Positions 10,082-19,560 of a DNA stretch of 53,482 bases are shown here, in pieces (position 1 is the first letter of the stretch; each line of letters opens with the position of its first letter). The notes below the pieces were generated by a model, which saw nothing but the letters and a program-made list of their open reading frames with translations, searched no databases and was not told the DNA's origin. The position numbers and the translations under genes are program-made. The DNA is taken from positions 1 through 53,482 of the forward strand of contig JBAXGN010000023.1 in the NCBI GenBank assembly GCA_037139415.1, read 5' to 3'. The stretch comes from Verrucomicrobiota bacterium. Its GTDB lineage: Bacteria > Verrucomicrobiota > Verrucomicrobiia > Limisphaerales > Fontisphaeraceae.

Positions 10082-10337
10082 GAGTTATATTATAAAGTCA
10101 TGCATCCTTTAACGGGTGCGACCCCGCGACCTTGATCGCGCGCCGCCGGGTTTGAAACACCACGTGGTTGCAGTGGTTGGACGGGCTGGAGCGGGGGTGA
10201 AATTCAGAAAATTTTAATTTGGCGTTGGGCTTGCAGCGAAGCGCCATGTCTGGCATAAATGCTGCAAAATAAACGGTCCAGTCGGTTTAATCGTGTTTGC
10301 GATCAACCCGGCTGGCCAAACTGGAAAGGCAAAACGT

Positions 10338-10592
10338 ATGTCATGGTGGGGCTTTTTAGGTTGGCTGGTGATGAGCGGGATATTTTTCGTCGCCGGCGCG
10401 CAAGTGGAGCAAAAATGGCGTCCGCCGATATTGGTGGTAGCCCTGCTGTTTGGGTTGTTTGCCATTCAAGCGCTGATTTTCCCCTATATTTACGACTCCA
10501 CCTTCCTGTGGATCCTGTGGCAGTATATCGTCAAGGGCGCCGTCATCATCGTTTTCCTGTACAAATTGTATAACGCCTGGCAGCAGAAGTGA
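10338..10592 (+). CDS. Small membrane protein
   Basis: An 84-residue protein with two or three hydrophobic segments (FLGWLVMSGIFFVAGA, ILVVALLFGLFAIQALIF, ILWQYIVKGAVIIVFLY) and a charged end (KLYNAWQQK). The start at 10338 is chosen because GGAAAGG lies 8 bp upstream, one of the better ribosome sites in the window. Earlier in-frame ATGs give a non-hydrophobic, unlikely N-terminus. I recognise no family. It is divergent from the efflux operon, so it might be an integral inner-membrane accessory, but nothing shows this. Confidence 0.6.
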   Translation: MSWWGFLGWLVMSGIFFVAGAQVEQKWRPPILVVALLFGLFAIQALIFPYIYDSTFLWILWQYIVKGAVIIVFLYKLYNAWQQK

Positions 10593-10682
10593 GGCAGATT
10601 GCGCCGAGTTCAGTTGGATGGCCCAGCGAATAAAAGACATTGCTTCGCTTAATAAAGTTCCAAGCAATGAAATTTATCGTTT

Positions 10683-10778
10683 TCAAAAAGCTCGAAAATC
10701 AGGACGGCATTGAAACGAAAAATCAGCAAGCTGCCTGCAAAGATGGCGGCTGAGATTTTGGTCGAACAACAGTTTCAC
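10683..10778 (-). pseudogene. Truncated DUF5615 (PIN-like) toxin remnant
   Basis: The reading frame starts with GTG at 10778, overlapping the stop of the DUF433 gene as GTGA. It encodes 31 residues beginning VKLLFDQNLSRHLCRQLADF, which is the typical start of DUF5615 PIN-like toxins (first catalytic Asp in LLFDQNLS). After LADF the similarity ends and a stop follows at 10683. Full-length members have roughly 110-120 residues, so about three quarters, including the remaining acidic residues, is missing. It cannot be an active nuclease. The missing part is not visible in the next 150 bp. Confidence 0.7.
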
Positions 10779-10999
10779 GCGGCGGGACCGATCAAATTAT
10801 GCTCGCGATCTGCGGCAAAAGACAGTGCCGCCACTACATCCTCCTGCGTAAGCTCCGGATACTCTCGTAAAACCTCCGGAACCGACATGCCGGCCGCCAA
10901 CCAGCCCAGAACATCATAGACGGTAATCCGCATACCTCGGATGCATGGGCGCCCGCCACGCTTATCCGGTTCGATGGTAATAATCTTTCGATAATCCAT
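10775..10999 (-). CDS. DUF433 antitoxin-like protein
   Basis: A 74-residue protein matching DUF433 over its whole length: an initial strand (YRKIITIEPDKRGGRPCIRG), the IRGMRITVYDVLGWLAAG helix-turn-helix, and an EVLREYPELTQEDVVAAL helix pair. DUF433 proteins are winged-helix antitoxins that pair with a DUF5615 PIN-like toxin encoded directly downstream. Here the downstream toxin is present only as a 31-codon remnant overlapping by 4 bp, so this antitoxin is orphaned. It may persist as a DNA-binding regulator. Confidence 0.85.
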   Translation of the reverse strand: MDYRKIITIEPDKRGGRPCIRGMRITVYDVLGWLAAGMSVPEVLREYPELTQEDVVAALSFAADREHNLIGPAA

Positions 11000-11082
11000 A
11001 GGCTTAAGTTATGCCGTCTTTCACCCTAATTCAAGCGTGAATTCACCCGGATTAGCGCCAATTCTATTCCTGCCCGTCCACC

Positions 11083-12081
11083 TCACGCAAACCAGGGGCG
11101 TGCGCGCTTCTGGGCGTTGCGGACAGCCTTGACCACGGTGTCACAGTTTTCCTTGATCTGAAAATCGAACATGCCCACGGCAATGAAATCGGCCCCGTTA
11201 TCGAACGCATAGGAAAACGCCTGGCGGGGATAAATCGCGCCCGCCGCCAAAACCTTGAACGCCAGCCACGGCTTCGTGACCGTCTTCATGAAGGCAATGG
11301 TTTCCTCGGGGTTGATGCACCACATGTTGTCGTACCAACCTTCGCCGCCGCCAATCCAGATGAACTCTTTGCGCTGGGCCTTCGGTGTCGCGGAAGGATA
11401 GGCGTCGCTGTGGAAGGTTTTGACGTAGAAATCGCACGGAATCTTGTGCTTCTCACAGGTCATCGGCACCTCAAGCGAGTGCCCGCCCACCCCCACCGGT
11501 AGCCCGTGAGTTTTGGCGATCTCCACCGCCTTGGCCAGTTGTTCCACCGCGCCCGCCTGCACCAGTTTATCCCCTGCCACTCCCCACACGTACAAGGCCA
11601 CTGCTCCCGTGTCCACCTGCCGCTGGATATGGTCGCTGAGCGCGCTATCTTTCTGTCCTGCCTGCACCTCGATGTGCGGAATAAATTGCATGTGTCCGCC
11701 AAAATCCTTGTTGTACTGCTTGACGTAGTTTCCGCCGGTTTCAAACACGGTGTTGATGCCGTGCTGCTCGGCCAACTGCAACGTCTCCATCAGTTTCTTC
11801 TCATTCACATAGGCGCGGAACAGCGGCCCCACATATTTCAAATCCCGGGCGTGCATGTAGCCGGAGATCAGGTTTCCACCCAGGAGCATGCGGCTGATTT
11901 TCACTTTGCCGAGCGTACCCAGCGGCATATTGGCCGGGTTGGCGGGAGTGGCCGGGGTTGCGGGCGGAGCATCCGCAGCGGTGACCGATGAAATAACGGC
12001 CACACTGGCCGCCGCCTGCGCGGCGGCATGGATGAAACTGCGGCGACTAAAATTTTCCGATTGTGACACTGGCATTTTCAT
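11083..12081 (-). CDS. Tat-exported TIM-barrel protein, aldo/keto reductase-like
   Basis: A 332-residue protein whose N-terminus carries a twin-arginine signal (FSRRSFIHAAAQAAASVAVIS, residues about 9-30), so it is folded in the cytoplasm before export. The part after the Pro/Ala-rich linker begins LGTLGKVKISRMLLGGN, which resembles the start of aldo/keto reductases (GKTGLKVS-LGLGG), and continues as an alpha/beta pattern compatible with a TIM barrel. The catalytic tetrad of classical aldo/keto reductases is not obvious. The start at 12081 is preferred because it places the RR motif close to the N-terminus; a further Met sits 2 codons later. Substrate and partner are unknown. Confidence 0.7.
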   Translation of the reverse strand: MKMPVSQSENFSRRSFIHAAAQAAASVAVISSVTAADAPPATPATPANPANMPLGTLGKVKISRMLLGGNLISGYMHARDLKYVGPLFRAYVNEKKLMETLQLAEQHGINTVFETGGNYVKQYNKDFGGHMQFIPHIEVQAGQKDSALSDHIQRQVDTGAVALYVWGVAGDKLVQAGAVEQLAKAVEIAKTHGLPVGVGGHSLEVPMTCEKHKIPCDFYVKTFHSDAYPSATPKAQRKEFIWIGGGEGWYDNMWCINPEETIAFMKTVTKPWLAFKVLAAGAIYPRQAFSYAFDNGADFIAVGMFDFQIKENCDTVVKAVRNAQKRARPWFA

Positions 12082-12160
12082 AAAATAATGGCTTAACGGC
12101 GGCCACTGTAACGACACCATGAAAAGATGCCAGTGATTTTTTATGGACGTCACCCAGCCC

Positions 12161-12387
12161 CAGGGCTGCATCAAGCTCGGTTTGGTTCAAGCTGAAAGCG
12201 GCGGTTCGGGGGGGGGGCCATGGCCGCGGAATCACCCGAAAGAAAGTGAAACGATTAAGCCGATTCCCTCAGCCGGATAATGCAATCCTCTCCCCGAGGG
12301 AGAGGAAACAGGTGAGGGGGTACGGAACCACAGACCCTGCCCACCTCGTAGTATTCGTAACGCACCAACGCGCTGGATGCTGCTCCC
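12161..12387 (+). mobile_element. MITE-like element, copy 1
   Basis: About 227 bp, starting with CAGGGCTGCATCAAGC and ending in a degenerate complement of it (GCTGGATGCTGCTCCC). It is collinear over its length with the inverted copy at 29355-29580. Inside is a hairpin-forming CTCTCCCCGAGGGAGAG block. It encodes no protein and lies 80 bp upstream of the Tat-exported protein gene. Confidence 0.7.
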
Positions 12388-12757
12388 ACCCAGCCCAACC
12401 GCAAACGCAGGTGACGAGTCTCAAACAGGACGGCGCGGGAAAATTTGGAGAGTGCGGTGGCAACTGCCGGGGGAAAAGGGGCGGCAGGCGACACCGCTTT
12501 GGATATTCCGCAATCCGCAATCCGCATTCCGAATTCAAAATGGGCTGGTTTTCATCCGTACCATCCGAGTTATCCGTGGTAAAATAACGGAGAATAAACC
12601 ACGGATAAACACCGATGGACACAGAGAATACCATACACCGGCCCGTTATTCCGCAATCCGCAATCCGCATTCCGAATTCGAGGGTTCCACCTTGCCGCCG
12701 CACTCCAAAAAATGCGGCTCCCGCGATTCCTTGTGGCAAGCACCACCCGAAGAGCCC
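12388..12757. repeat. Intergenic stretch with short boilerplate repeats
   Basis: No gene is visible. The segment ATTCCGCAATCCGCAATCCG followed by CATTCCGAATTC occurs twice, near 12506-12537 and 12648-12680. Between them lies an ACCACGGATAAACACCGATG repeat near 12598, with an inverted partial copy (TTATCCGTGGT) near 12570. Similar sequences recur near 40857, 41109, 42084 and 50813. Confidence 0.6.
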
Positions 12758-13498
12758 TTATTTGGTATAGGGATTGGCAGCCATCTGCCCCGGTGGCCCT
12801 ACCCGGATCGCCTGCACGTGCCCATCAAAGAAAAGATAATTGCGCACACTGCCATGCACAGGATTGGCCGGAATATTATCCTGCCAAGTGTTGGCGGTGT
12901 TGGTGATTCCCACTTGGTCCGGTTCAGCTAAATAATACATGGCCGACGCTGAATACACAGCATCCACGGCTGCCATTTTCATGGACGGGTAATTTCCTCC
13001 CCCGGTTGTTGTGTTTGTAGGGTAACCAAACGCACGAATTTGTACGCCGTTGACTGTTGGGTTAATAATGTAAAAGTGCTTAATGTCGAGGGGATACGTA
13101 TCGGGGGCCTCGCGCAGAACGCCTGGACAGGAGAAAGCTGCGACGAATACCCGGGTGCCTGAAGGTACGGGGTAACCCATATACGGGCCAACGTAATAGG
13201 AAAGACAGTCTTTTGATCCGCTGGTGTACCACTGCTGTTGGCCGCTGAGAAGTCCGCAGCCTATTGTGGGCTGGCCAGGCAGGTAATCCTCAAAATCATC
13301 AGCATACAGCCGCACAGCTGTCCCTATTTGTCGCATATTGGACATGCATTGTGCTTGCGTGGCCTTGCGTTTGGCGTTGGCCAAAGCTGGCAATAACAGG
13401 CCGGCGAGGATGGCGATGATCGCTATGACCACTAACAACTCAATCAAAGTAAAAGCCAATGACTGCTTGGCATGACGCTTCAATATCTTTCGTTTCAT
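12758..13498 (-). CDS. Pseudopilin with C-terminal DG block, module copy A
   Basis: A 246-residue protein with a type II/IV prepilin leader: a basic N-terminus ending in A, then [20 protein letters not shown] with Glu at +5, followed by [11 protein letters not shown]. The leader would be cut by a prepilin peptidase and the helix packed into a pseudopilus. The C-terminal [15 protein letters not shown] block is the H-X9-DG signature common in Verrucomicrobia, Planctomycetes and Lentisphaerae. It follows the lipoprotein gene by 22 bp and has a close paralogue at 14233-14982. No assembly ATPase or secretin is nearby, so it probably uses a machinery encoded elsewhere. Confidence 0.88.
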   Translation of the reverse strand: MKRKILKRHAKQSLAFTLIELLVVIAIIAILAGLLLPALANAKRKATQAQCMSNMRQIGTAVRLYADDFEDYLPGQPTIGCGLLSGQQQWYTSGSKDCLSYYVGPYMGYPVPSGTRVFVAAFSCPGVLREAPDTYPLDIKHFYIINPTVNGVQIRAFGYPTNTTTGGGNYPSMKMAAVDAVYSASAMYYLAEPDQVGITNTANTWQDNIPANPVHGSVRNYLFFDGHVQAIRVGPPGQMAANPYTK

Positions 13499-13520
13499 AT
13501 AACTTGAGTGATTTTGGCTA

Positions 13521-14003
13521 TTACCGTTTTTTTATCACGGATCGCAGCTCCACGGTCTTCTCTTTCTCGTTAATTACCCATTCCTTTCCGGACGGGACAG
13601 GTGGCATCTCATCCATTTTTCGTGACATCAAAGCACGGAAGCTTCTTGGCAATTTTCCTTCTTCAGTAATATATTGTCGCAGCCATTGGGTATAAAGTTC
13701 GGATCGTTGCGCAGCTTCCTCCTCAGTCGTTGACTGTGAAACTGTTGGGGTCGGCACGGGCGCGGCGGCAGGCACTGGATTATTGGGGGTTGTCGGCAAG
13801 GGGGCAAAAACAGAGCGCTTTGATGTCGGGGTTGTTTCCGCTGGAGCCGCAACGATGTTTTGCGCCGGTTCCGCTGCTTCTGCAGCCGCTGCTGGTGCAG
13901 GCGGCTGCGCCTCAGTTTTTTTGACTGAGTCATCACTTTTGCTGCAGGCAGCCAGTAAAGCAATACAGGCGATGCCAAGCATCACTAATTTTCCCATAGC
14001 CAT
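13521..14003 (-). CDS. Small lipoprotein, module copy A
   Basis: A 160-residue lipoprotein. The start [20 protein letters not shown] gives a lipobox LAAC near residue 20. Next come a low-complexity Ala/Pro/Glu linker, [19 protein letters not shown], a helical segment about 100-140, and a C-terminal [14 protein letters not shown] that is nearly the same in the paralogue at 15005-15478. The frame is open further upstream but lacks a signal there. The 22-bp spacing to the pseudopilin suggests co-translation. Its role is unknown; tethering or chaperoning of the pseudopilin is a guess from context. Confidence 0.75.
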   Translation of the reverse strand: MAMGKLVMLGIACIALLAACSKSDDSVKKTEAQPPAPAAAAEAAEPAQNIVAAPAETTPTSKRSVFAPLPTTPNNPVPAAAPVPTPTVSQSTTEEEAAQRSELYTQWLRQYITEEGKLPRSFRALMSRKMDEMPPVPSGKEWVINEKEKTVELRSVIKKR

Positions 14004-14232
14004 GTGAACAATATACCCGTCGGCTCCGACTTTTGCAAGTGCTAAACGGGATGAGTAAAAGGGGTTATGCTTCAACCATTTCCCGAGACAAGGCGTTAAA
14101 AAGAAACGCAAACAGTGTTCGACAAAACCAAGTTGGCCGGTAAGGCCTGAGCGACGACAGGGAACCGTACAAGACCATTCTCCAATCTGGGTGTCATGGC
14201 ACCGCAAGCGGATCTTGGCCTTAATGACCTGC

Positions 14233-14982
14233 TTATTTCACTACCGGATTCGTTGACATCTGGCCGGGAGGGCCGACTCGTATCGCCTGCACGTGACCGT
14301 CAAAAAACAAGTAGTTGCGCACGCTGCCATGAACCGGTTTGGGAGGCAGATCCGCCCACCAGCCGGTGGCAGCGGTAACCCCTACTTGATCCGGCTCAGC
14401 CAGGTAGTAGGCACTGGTGGGCGAGACCAGCCCCTCAACTGCGGACATCTTCATGGGAGCGGCATTGGCGACTGCCGGAATGGCCGTGGCGTTACCGGGA
14501 TAACCGAACGGTTCCATTTGCTTGCCCGTGGTCGGGTCCTTCACATTGGGATTCATGATGTAATAGTTCACGTCGTTGCTCACGTCAGGTGAATCCTTCC
14601 AATTTCCAGGGCAAATAAAAGCTTTGATGATCACCTTGGTGGCGGTGGGCGCGGGATAGCCCATGTAGGTGGAGATGAAGTATGAGAGATGAGTCAGGTC
14701 CCCGGCAACGTAATAGGGGACTTGTCCGCTCCAAAGGCCCTTCTTGTTCGCTACATCGCCTGGCAAGTACTCATTATCATCCGCATACATGCACACGGCC
14801 ACACCCACCTGGCGCAGATCCGACATGCACTCGGCCTGCTGAGCCTTGCGTTTGGCGTTAGCCAGCGCTGGCAGCAGCAGACCCGCTAAAATGGCAATGA
14901 TGGCAATCACCACCAGGAGTTCAATCAAAGTAAAAGCGTTTCCCCGGCAGAGACGTCGGACAAGTTTGAATGCTAGTTTCAT
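14233..14982 (-). CDS. Pseudopilin with C-terminal DG block, module copy B
   Basis: A 249-residue paralogue of the pseudopilin at 12758-13498. It has a basic leader ([16 protein letters not shown]), then the same FTLIELLVV helix with Glu at +5 and [19 protein letters not shown]. The C-terminal [20 protein letters not shown] is identical to copy A, while the central region differs (for example [18 protein letters not shown]). The conserved ends with a variable middle suggest the two are distinct subunits of one fibre or are exchanged between surfaces. It is 22 bp downstream of its lipoprotein partner. Confidence 0.88.
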   Translation of the reverse strand: MKLAFKLVRRLCRGNAFTLIELLVVIAIIAILAGLLLPALANAKRKAQQAECMSDLRQVGVAVCMYADDNEYLPGDVANKKGLWSGQVPYYVAGDLTHLSYFISTYMGYPAPTATKVIIKAFICPGNWKDSPDVSNDVNYYIMNPNVKDPTTGKQMEPFGYPGNATAIPAVANAAPMKMSAVEGLVSPTSAYYLAEPDQVGVTAATGWWADLPPKPVHGSVRNYLFFDGHVQAIRVGPPGQMSTNPVVK

Positions 14983-15004
14983 AACACGAAGGGATGGGCT
15001 GATG

Positions 15005-15478
15005 TTATCGCTGCTTGCGCAATTCCACGGTTTTATTTTTTTCGTTGATTACCCATTCCATGCCCGGCGGCTTGCTGGGCAAGGTATCCATGTGCCGCAC
15101 CATTTCCCGAAAGTTCTTTGGCATGCGTTTTTCGCGGGCGATGAATTCGTTTAGCATGCCGGTCAATTCAGCCGAAATACCCAGATAGGGATTGGCGTCG
15201 TCCGGCGCTTGGTTGACGGTGGGCACGGCGGCGGGCGCAGGGGCAGGCGCTGGATTATCTGTAGCCACCGGCAAGGGAGCAAAGACGGAACGCTTTTGGG
15301 TCGGCGCCGATTCCACCGGCACCGCAGCCGTGTTTTGCACCGGTTCTGTCGATTCAGCCGAAGGTGCTGGAGCAGACGGCGGCGTCTCAGTTTTTTTAAC
15401 TGAGTCGCTACTCTTGCTGCAAGCAGTCAATAAAGCGATGCAAGCGCTGCACAGCATCACTAATTTTCCCATAGCCAT
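15005..15478 (-). CDS. Small lipoprotein, module copy B
   Basis: A 157-residue lipoprotein ([20 protein letters not shown], lipobox LTAC) with the same layout as copy [19 protein letters not shown] linker, [19 protein letters not shown], and a C-terminal [17 protein letters not shown]. The DNA just upstream of the start (to about 15510) is also similar to that before copy A, so the duplication took the promoter or leader with it. An alternative start lies at 15499. It is divergent from the large surface protein at 15563. Confidence 0.75.
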   Translation of the reverse strand: MAMGKLVMLCSACIALLTACSKSSDSVKKTETPPSAPAPSAESTEPVQNTAAVPVESAPTQKRSVFAPLPVATDNPAPAPAPAAVPTVNQAPDDANPYLGISAELTGMLNEFIAREKRMPKNFREMVRHMDTLPSKPPGMEWVINEKNKTVELRKQR

Positions 15479-15562
15479 GCGAACAACATACCCGTCCATA
15501 CCGACTTTCGCAAGCGTAAAAGGTTGAATGAGTCCGCACCCTGGTGCCGTCTAAACAGGGCA

Positions 15563-18500
15563 ATGCATTCGCTTTCGTGTCCGAGGTCCGGGAGAACATT
15601 CCGGCGCATTTGGGTTTTGCTTTGGTGTGCCGGGCTGGCGTTGGCCTTGGCTGGAAACCGGGCGGAAGCCGAACAGGTGGTCATTTCCAAGATCATGTTT
15701 CGCCCGCCCGCCGGGTTGCCCGCCTATATTGAACTCTGCAACCACACCAGCCAGCCAATGGATATGGCCCAGTGGCGACTCTCTGGCGGTGTCAAATTCG
15801 AGTTTCCCGCGTACTCCGATGGCAATCCGCGCGCGACCTTTTTGCTTCCCAAAGAACGGATCGTGATCACGGAAGGGCACGCGCTCAAAGCCCGGACGGC
15901 CTACCAGATTCCCGCCGGGGTGCGCATCTTTGGACCGTGGAAAGGGGAGCTGGCACCCGAGGGGGACAAGCTCAATCTCAAGGACAAGAATGGCCTCACG
16001 TTGTGTACGGTCAGTTATGGCAGCGGTCGGCATTGGCCGGTCTCAACGCGCGGTGCCGGACATGCATTGGTGCTGAAAAATCCGGATGGCACCGTGGATG
16101 ACTGGCGCAATTGGACCGCCAGCGACCTGCCGGGCGGAGCACCGGGAACGGAATTGCCGAGAACCAATACGGTGCCCACGGCCCCGCGCTTGAACGAAGT
16201 GCATTTTAAGAATCGGACCACCCTGGATTGGATTGAACTGTATAACCCCACGCCCACCAAACTTTCCCTGGACGGGATGTTTCTCGCCTCGCAACCGGCC
16301 TTCGCGGATCGGGTGCCGTTAAAAGGCGAGTTGGCTCCCGGCGCGGTCTTAGCTTGGAAGGTCGCTTTCAAGGTTGGCGCCCAGAGTGTCCCCGTATTTC
16401 TGGTCGGGACTTCCAATGTCGTGGTGGATGGCCGGGCCTTCACCTTTTCCCCTTTTGGCGATACCTATCAAGCCTATCCGGATGGCGGCCAGGAATGGTA
16501 TTTATCCAAGAACCATACCCGCAACGACCCCAATCAACCCGCGCGCAATCTGGATATTGTCATCAACGAAATCATGTGTGAACCGCCTTCCGTGCTCACC
16601 AACGCGCCGCAGTATGTGGAACTATATAATCGCGGAAAATCCACTGTGAACCTTTCCGGCTGGTCGTTTGCGGAAGGCATTGATTTTGTATTCCCACGCG
16701 GCACAAAAATTGCGCCGGGCGGTTACCTGGTCGGCGCCTCAAACACCAACCGGATGCGGGAGATATACGGGAACATTCCGGTGGTGGGCAATTTCAAAGG
16801 CAAACTGAGCCATCACGGGGAACTCCTGCGCTTGGTGGACGCCTTGGGCAACCTCGCCAACGAGGTGGACTATCATACCGGCGGCGACTGGCCCGCGCTG
16901 GCGGCGGGCGGCGGCAGCAGCCTTGAACTGATGAATCCCTGGCTGGATAACCGGCTGGCCTCCGCCTGGCGGGACAGCGATGAAAGCCGCAAATCGGTCA
17001 TGCGCGAATATCGCGGCTCGGCAAAATACGAACAACTGAATACGATGGGCGGGCCAACCGATTACAAGGAACTGTATTTCCACCTGGTGGGCGAGGGGCA
17101 TCTGTTGCTCGAAAACGTCTGGCTGGGCAAACCCGGCGGCACCAATTTCCTGGTCAATACCGACCGGCTTTCGGATGACGGACGCAGTGCCAAAGGCTGG
17201 CTGGCGCAAGGCACCCATGCGGACACTTTTATTACCAACGGCCAGTTGCATATCATTGCCGATGGCCACGGCGATAACCGCCCCAACCGCGTGGAATTGG
17301 ATGCGCTGGGTTTGACCAAGGGGGAAATGTGCGAATTGCGATTCAATGCGCGCTGGATTTCGGGGTTGCCCCGGCTGATTGCCTCCACGTGGGAGCACAG
17401 CCTTACCGCTTCGTTTCTGGTGGATCTGCCGTTGAATCTGGGTACCCCGGGCAAACCCAATTCCCGATTGGTGGCGCAACCGCCCCCGCAGGTGGACGAC
17501 TTGCGACACCGCCCGGTGGTACCGCGTAGTAAAGACGATATCCAGATCACCGCGCGCATTACCGCCGCCACCACGCCCGTTACCGTTCAACTGTATCACC
17601 GGCTGGATACGGAATCAGGTGCCAATGCCTGGACCAAACTGGTCATGCGCGATGACGGACCGGCCAGCGGCGGCCTTGCGGGCAGCCACTGGTACACCGC
17701 CATCCTGACCAATTATCACCGATCGGGTGCCGTGGTGCAGTTTTACGTCGCTGCCACGGGACCAGCCGGGCAAACCTGTCTGCAACCTCGGGCCGGATCA
17801 GACCGCCCCGCGCTGCTGATCGTGGATGACCAATCCATCCCGCGCGATTTGCGGAACGTGCGCTTTATTGTCTCGGCGTATGATGCGGACTCGATGCAAC
17901 GGGGAAATACCGCCAAATACGGGTATCGCTACCCGCGCCTGTCCAATCATCACCTCAATGCCACGATGATTGTGAACGAAGAGGAAATTTTTTACGGAGG
18001 CGAAATCCGCAATGCGGGCAGCCCGTTCTGCCGGGCCGAGGGACTGCAACGACCCAAATTCAAACTGCCGGGCGACCAGTCGTATCGCGGGCGACGCCAT
18101 TATTATTTTGATAACGATCCCCAAGGGAACAATTTCCATAACGAGGTCTGCCGGTACTGGCTTTACCTGTCGGGCCTGCCAGCGTCGGAGAGCGAGGTGG
18201 TCCGGGTAAAAGTGAACCAGAATGGCCCGGAGCTGTTTGATGATACGGAGACCATGGGGTCTGAGTTTCTAAACCGTTGCTTCAAACACGGATCGCGCGG
18301 GCAACTTTTCCGGATTGATGATGAATGGTGGTTCACCGACGATTGGACGCCGCAAAATCGCGATGCCGATTGGCAATACAAAGGCACCGACAACCCCGGA
18401 CGCTACCGCACCGAATGGATGAAGCGCACGAACGAGGTGGAAGATGATTACACCAGCCTGATCCGGTTCTTCAAACTGATGAGCGGCGATAAATATACCC

Positions 18501-19201
18501 AGGAGGAAATGGAGCAGGTCATGGATGTGGAGGCCGTCATGAAGCTGGCCGTCGTCCGCGGGTACACGGCCGATTATGACAACTTTACCATGGACCGCGG
18601 CAAGAATGCCTTCTTTTATGAGAAGACCGATGGCCGTTTCATGTTCCTCCAGTGGGATAGTGACCTGGGTTTCGGCGATCCCAACATGCATTTCTACGGG
18701 GAACGCGTGCGGGTCTGGATGGAAAAACCGTGGAACCGGCGGTTGTTCTCTTATTATCTGGACCAGTTTGAAAAAAGCCTGAAAACCAACCAGCGGTTTC
18801 GTACCTGGCTGGAACTATTCCGGGAAAGCGGGAGCAAGAAGTTCGACGTAAACCAGCAGTTCTATCTCGACTTTTGCAACCAACGGGGTGGAGCCGTCAA
18901 AAACACGCTGGGATCTGAGTGGACCGCCCCGCTGCAAATCACTCCCTTGAACGCCACCAACACTGTCACCAACGCCACGGTGACACTCACCGGAACAGCG
19001 CCATCCGCGTACTTTGCGCTGCAACTGGTGGAAGCGCCCAAACTGCGGCCGGCGTGGAAGGATCAGGTCAAATGGGAATTTCGCGATCTGCCGGTGCGAC
19101 CGGGGGAAAACCGGTTTACGGTGCGAGGCTTGAGCCATACCGGCGAGGTGCTGGGTGAACAAAAGGCCGTGGTCCAGCGACTTTCCGACCATCCGCATTG
19201 A
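15563..19201 (+). CDS. Lamin-tail-domain and CotH-kinase surface protein
   Basis: A protein of about 1212 residues (1225 if started at 15524) with a signal peptide (IWVLLWCAGLALALAG, then AEA). Three lamin-tail domains follow at roughly 40-155, 180-300 and 330-470, each with a VxxKI/NEVH/NEIM strand and YIEL/WIEL/YVEL-N core. A beta-rich region and an Ig-like segment near 640-700 come next. A CotH domain lies at about 780-1120; its WDSDLGFGD motif matches the metal-binding DxD region of CotH kinases, which phosphorylate spore-coat or secreted proteins in Bacillus. The last 80 residues form another beta domain. It is probably secreted or surface-bound and may modify extracellular substrates. 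Confidence 0.85.
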   Translation: MHSLSCPRSGRTFRRIWVLLWCAGLALALAGNRAEAEQVVISKIMFRPPAGLPAYIELCNHTSQPMDMAQWRLSGGVKFEFPAYSDGNPRATFLLPKERIVITEGHALKARTAYQIPAGVRIFGPWKGELAPEGDKLNLKDKNGLTLCTVSYGSGRHWPVSTRGAGHALVLKNPDGTVDDWRNWTASDLPGGAPGTELPRTNTVPTAPRLNEVHFKNRTTLDWIELYNPTPTKLSLDGMFLASQPAFADRVPLKGELAPGAVLAWKVAFKVGAQSVPVFLVGTSNVVVDGRAFTFSPFGDTYQAYPDGGQEWYLSKNHTRNDPNQPARNLDIVINEIMCEPPSVLTNAPQYVELYNRGKSTVNLSGWSFAEGIDFVFPRGTKIAPGGYLVGASNTNRMREIYGNIPVVGNFKGKLSHHGELLRLVDALGNLANEVDYHTGGDWPALAAGGGSSLELMNPWLDNRLASAWRDSDESRKSVMREYRGSAKYEQLNTMGGPTDYKELYFHLVGEGHLLLENVWLGKPGGTNFLVNTDRLSDDGRSAKGWLAQGTHADTFITNGQLHIIADGHGDNRPNRVELDALGLTKGEMCELRFNARWISGLPRLIASTWEHSLTASFLVDLPLNLGTPGKPNSRLVAQPPPQVDDLRHRPVVPRSKDDIQITARITAATTPVTVQLYHRLDTESGANAWTKLVMRDDGPASGGLAGSHWYTAILTNYHRSGAVVQFYVAATGPAGQTCLQPRAGSDRPALLIVDDQSIPRDLRNVRFIVSAYDADSMQRGNTAKYGYRYPRLSNHHLNATMIVNEEEIFYGGEIRNAGSPFCRAEGLQRPKFKLPGDQSYRGRRHYYFDNDPQGNNFHNEVCRYWLYLSGLPASESEVVRVKVNQNGPELFDDTETMGSEFLNRCFKHGSRGQLFRIDDEWWFTDDWTPQNRDADWQYKGTDNPGRYRTEWMKRTNEVEDDYTSLIRFFKLMSGDKYTQEEMEQVMDVEAVMKLAVVRGYTADYDNFTMDRGKNAFFYEKTDGRFMFLQWDSDLGFGDPNMHFYGERVRVWMEKPWNRRLFSYYLDQFEKSLKTNQRFRTWLELFRESGSKKFDVNQQFYLDFCNQRGGAVKNTLGSEWTAPLQITPLNATNTVTNATVTLTGTAPSAYFALQLVEAPKLRPAWKDQVKWEFRDLPVRPGENRFTVRGLSHTGEVLGEQKAVVQRLSDHPH

Positions 19202-19300
19202 CCAGCGTACAACCAGGCCAAGGCAGTTCAGGGGGCAAAGAGCGAAAATCTTTTGTTCGGGGAAGTCTCCCCATGCAGTCTCCCCCCGACCATCGCCTGC

Positions 19301-19505
19301 TCACAACCAGGTGAACGGCAGGCCAACCAAATTCTCCTCATACTGTCGCGCCTGGGTGTCGTTGTTAATCACCACGCCCAAGCGCGCTTTGTGCTCAGTC
19401 ACGAAATCCCGCAACCCGCCCAAAGTTCCCCTCCACCACCAAATCCACTTCCGCGCCGGCCCCCGTCCGGTAATACACCGTTTCATACCAAGCATTATCA
19501 AACCA
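19301..19505 (-). pseudogene. 3' fragment of a DUF4143-type ATPase, frameshifted
   Basis: Read on the minus strand, one frame gives WFDNAWYETVYYRTGAGAEV and then DLVVEGNFG. A second frame takes over at a G-run near 19432 with GLRDFVTEHKARLGVVINND and ends in ARQYEENLVGLPFTWL plus stop. The pattern matches the C-terminal end of DUF4143 proteins (YYRTxxGxEVDLVVE ... LPFTWL). The upstream ATPase and most of the gene are absent. This is a decayed remnant, not a gene. Confidence 0.6.
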
Positions 19506-19560
19506 ACACTTTCATATTGCAGGGTATAAATTTGCAGAAAGTCATGGCCTTACGTTCACC

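Noticed and set aside
10082-10130. Strong promoter for the efflux operon (TATAAT at 10089-10094 on the minus strand)
   Set aside because: It would leave only about 8 bases before the start codon and no matching -35 box is seen.
10667-10753. Small plus-strand frame MKFIVFKKLENQDG
   Set aside because: It is antisense to the toxin remnant and has no supporting context.
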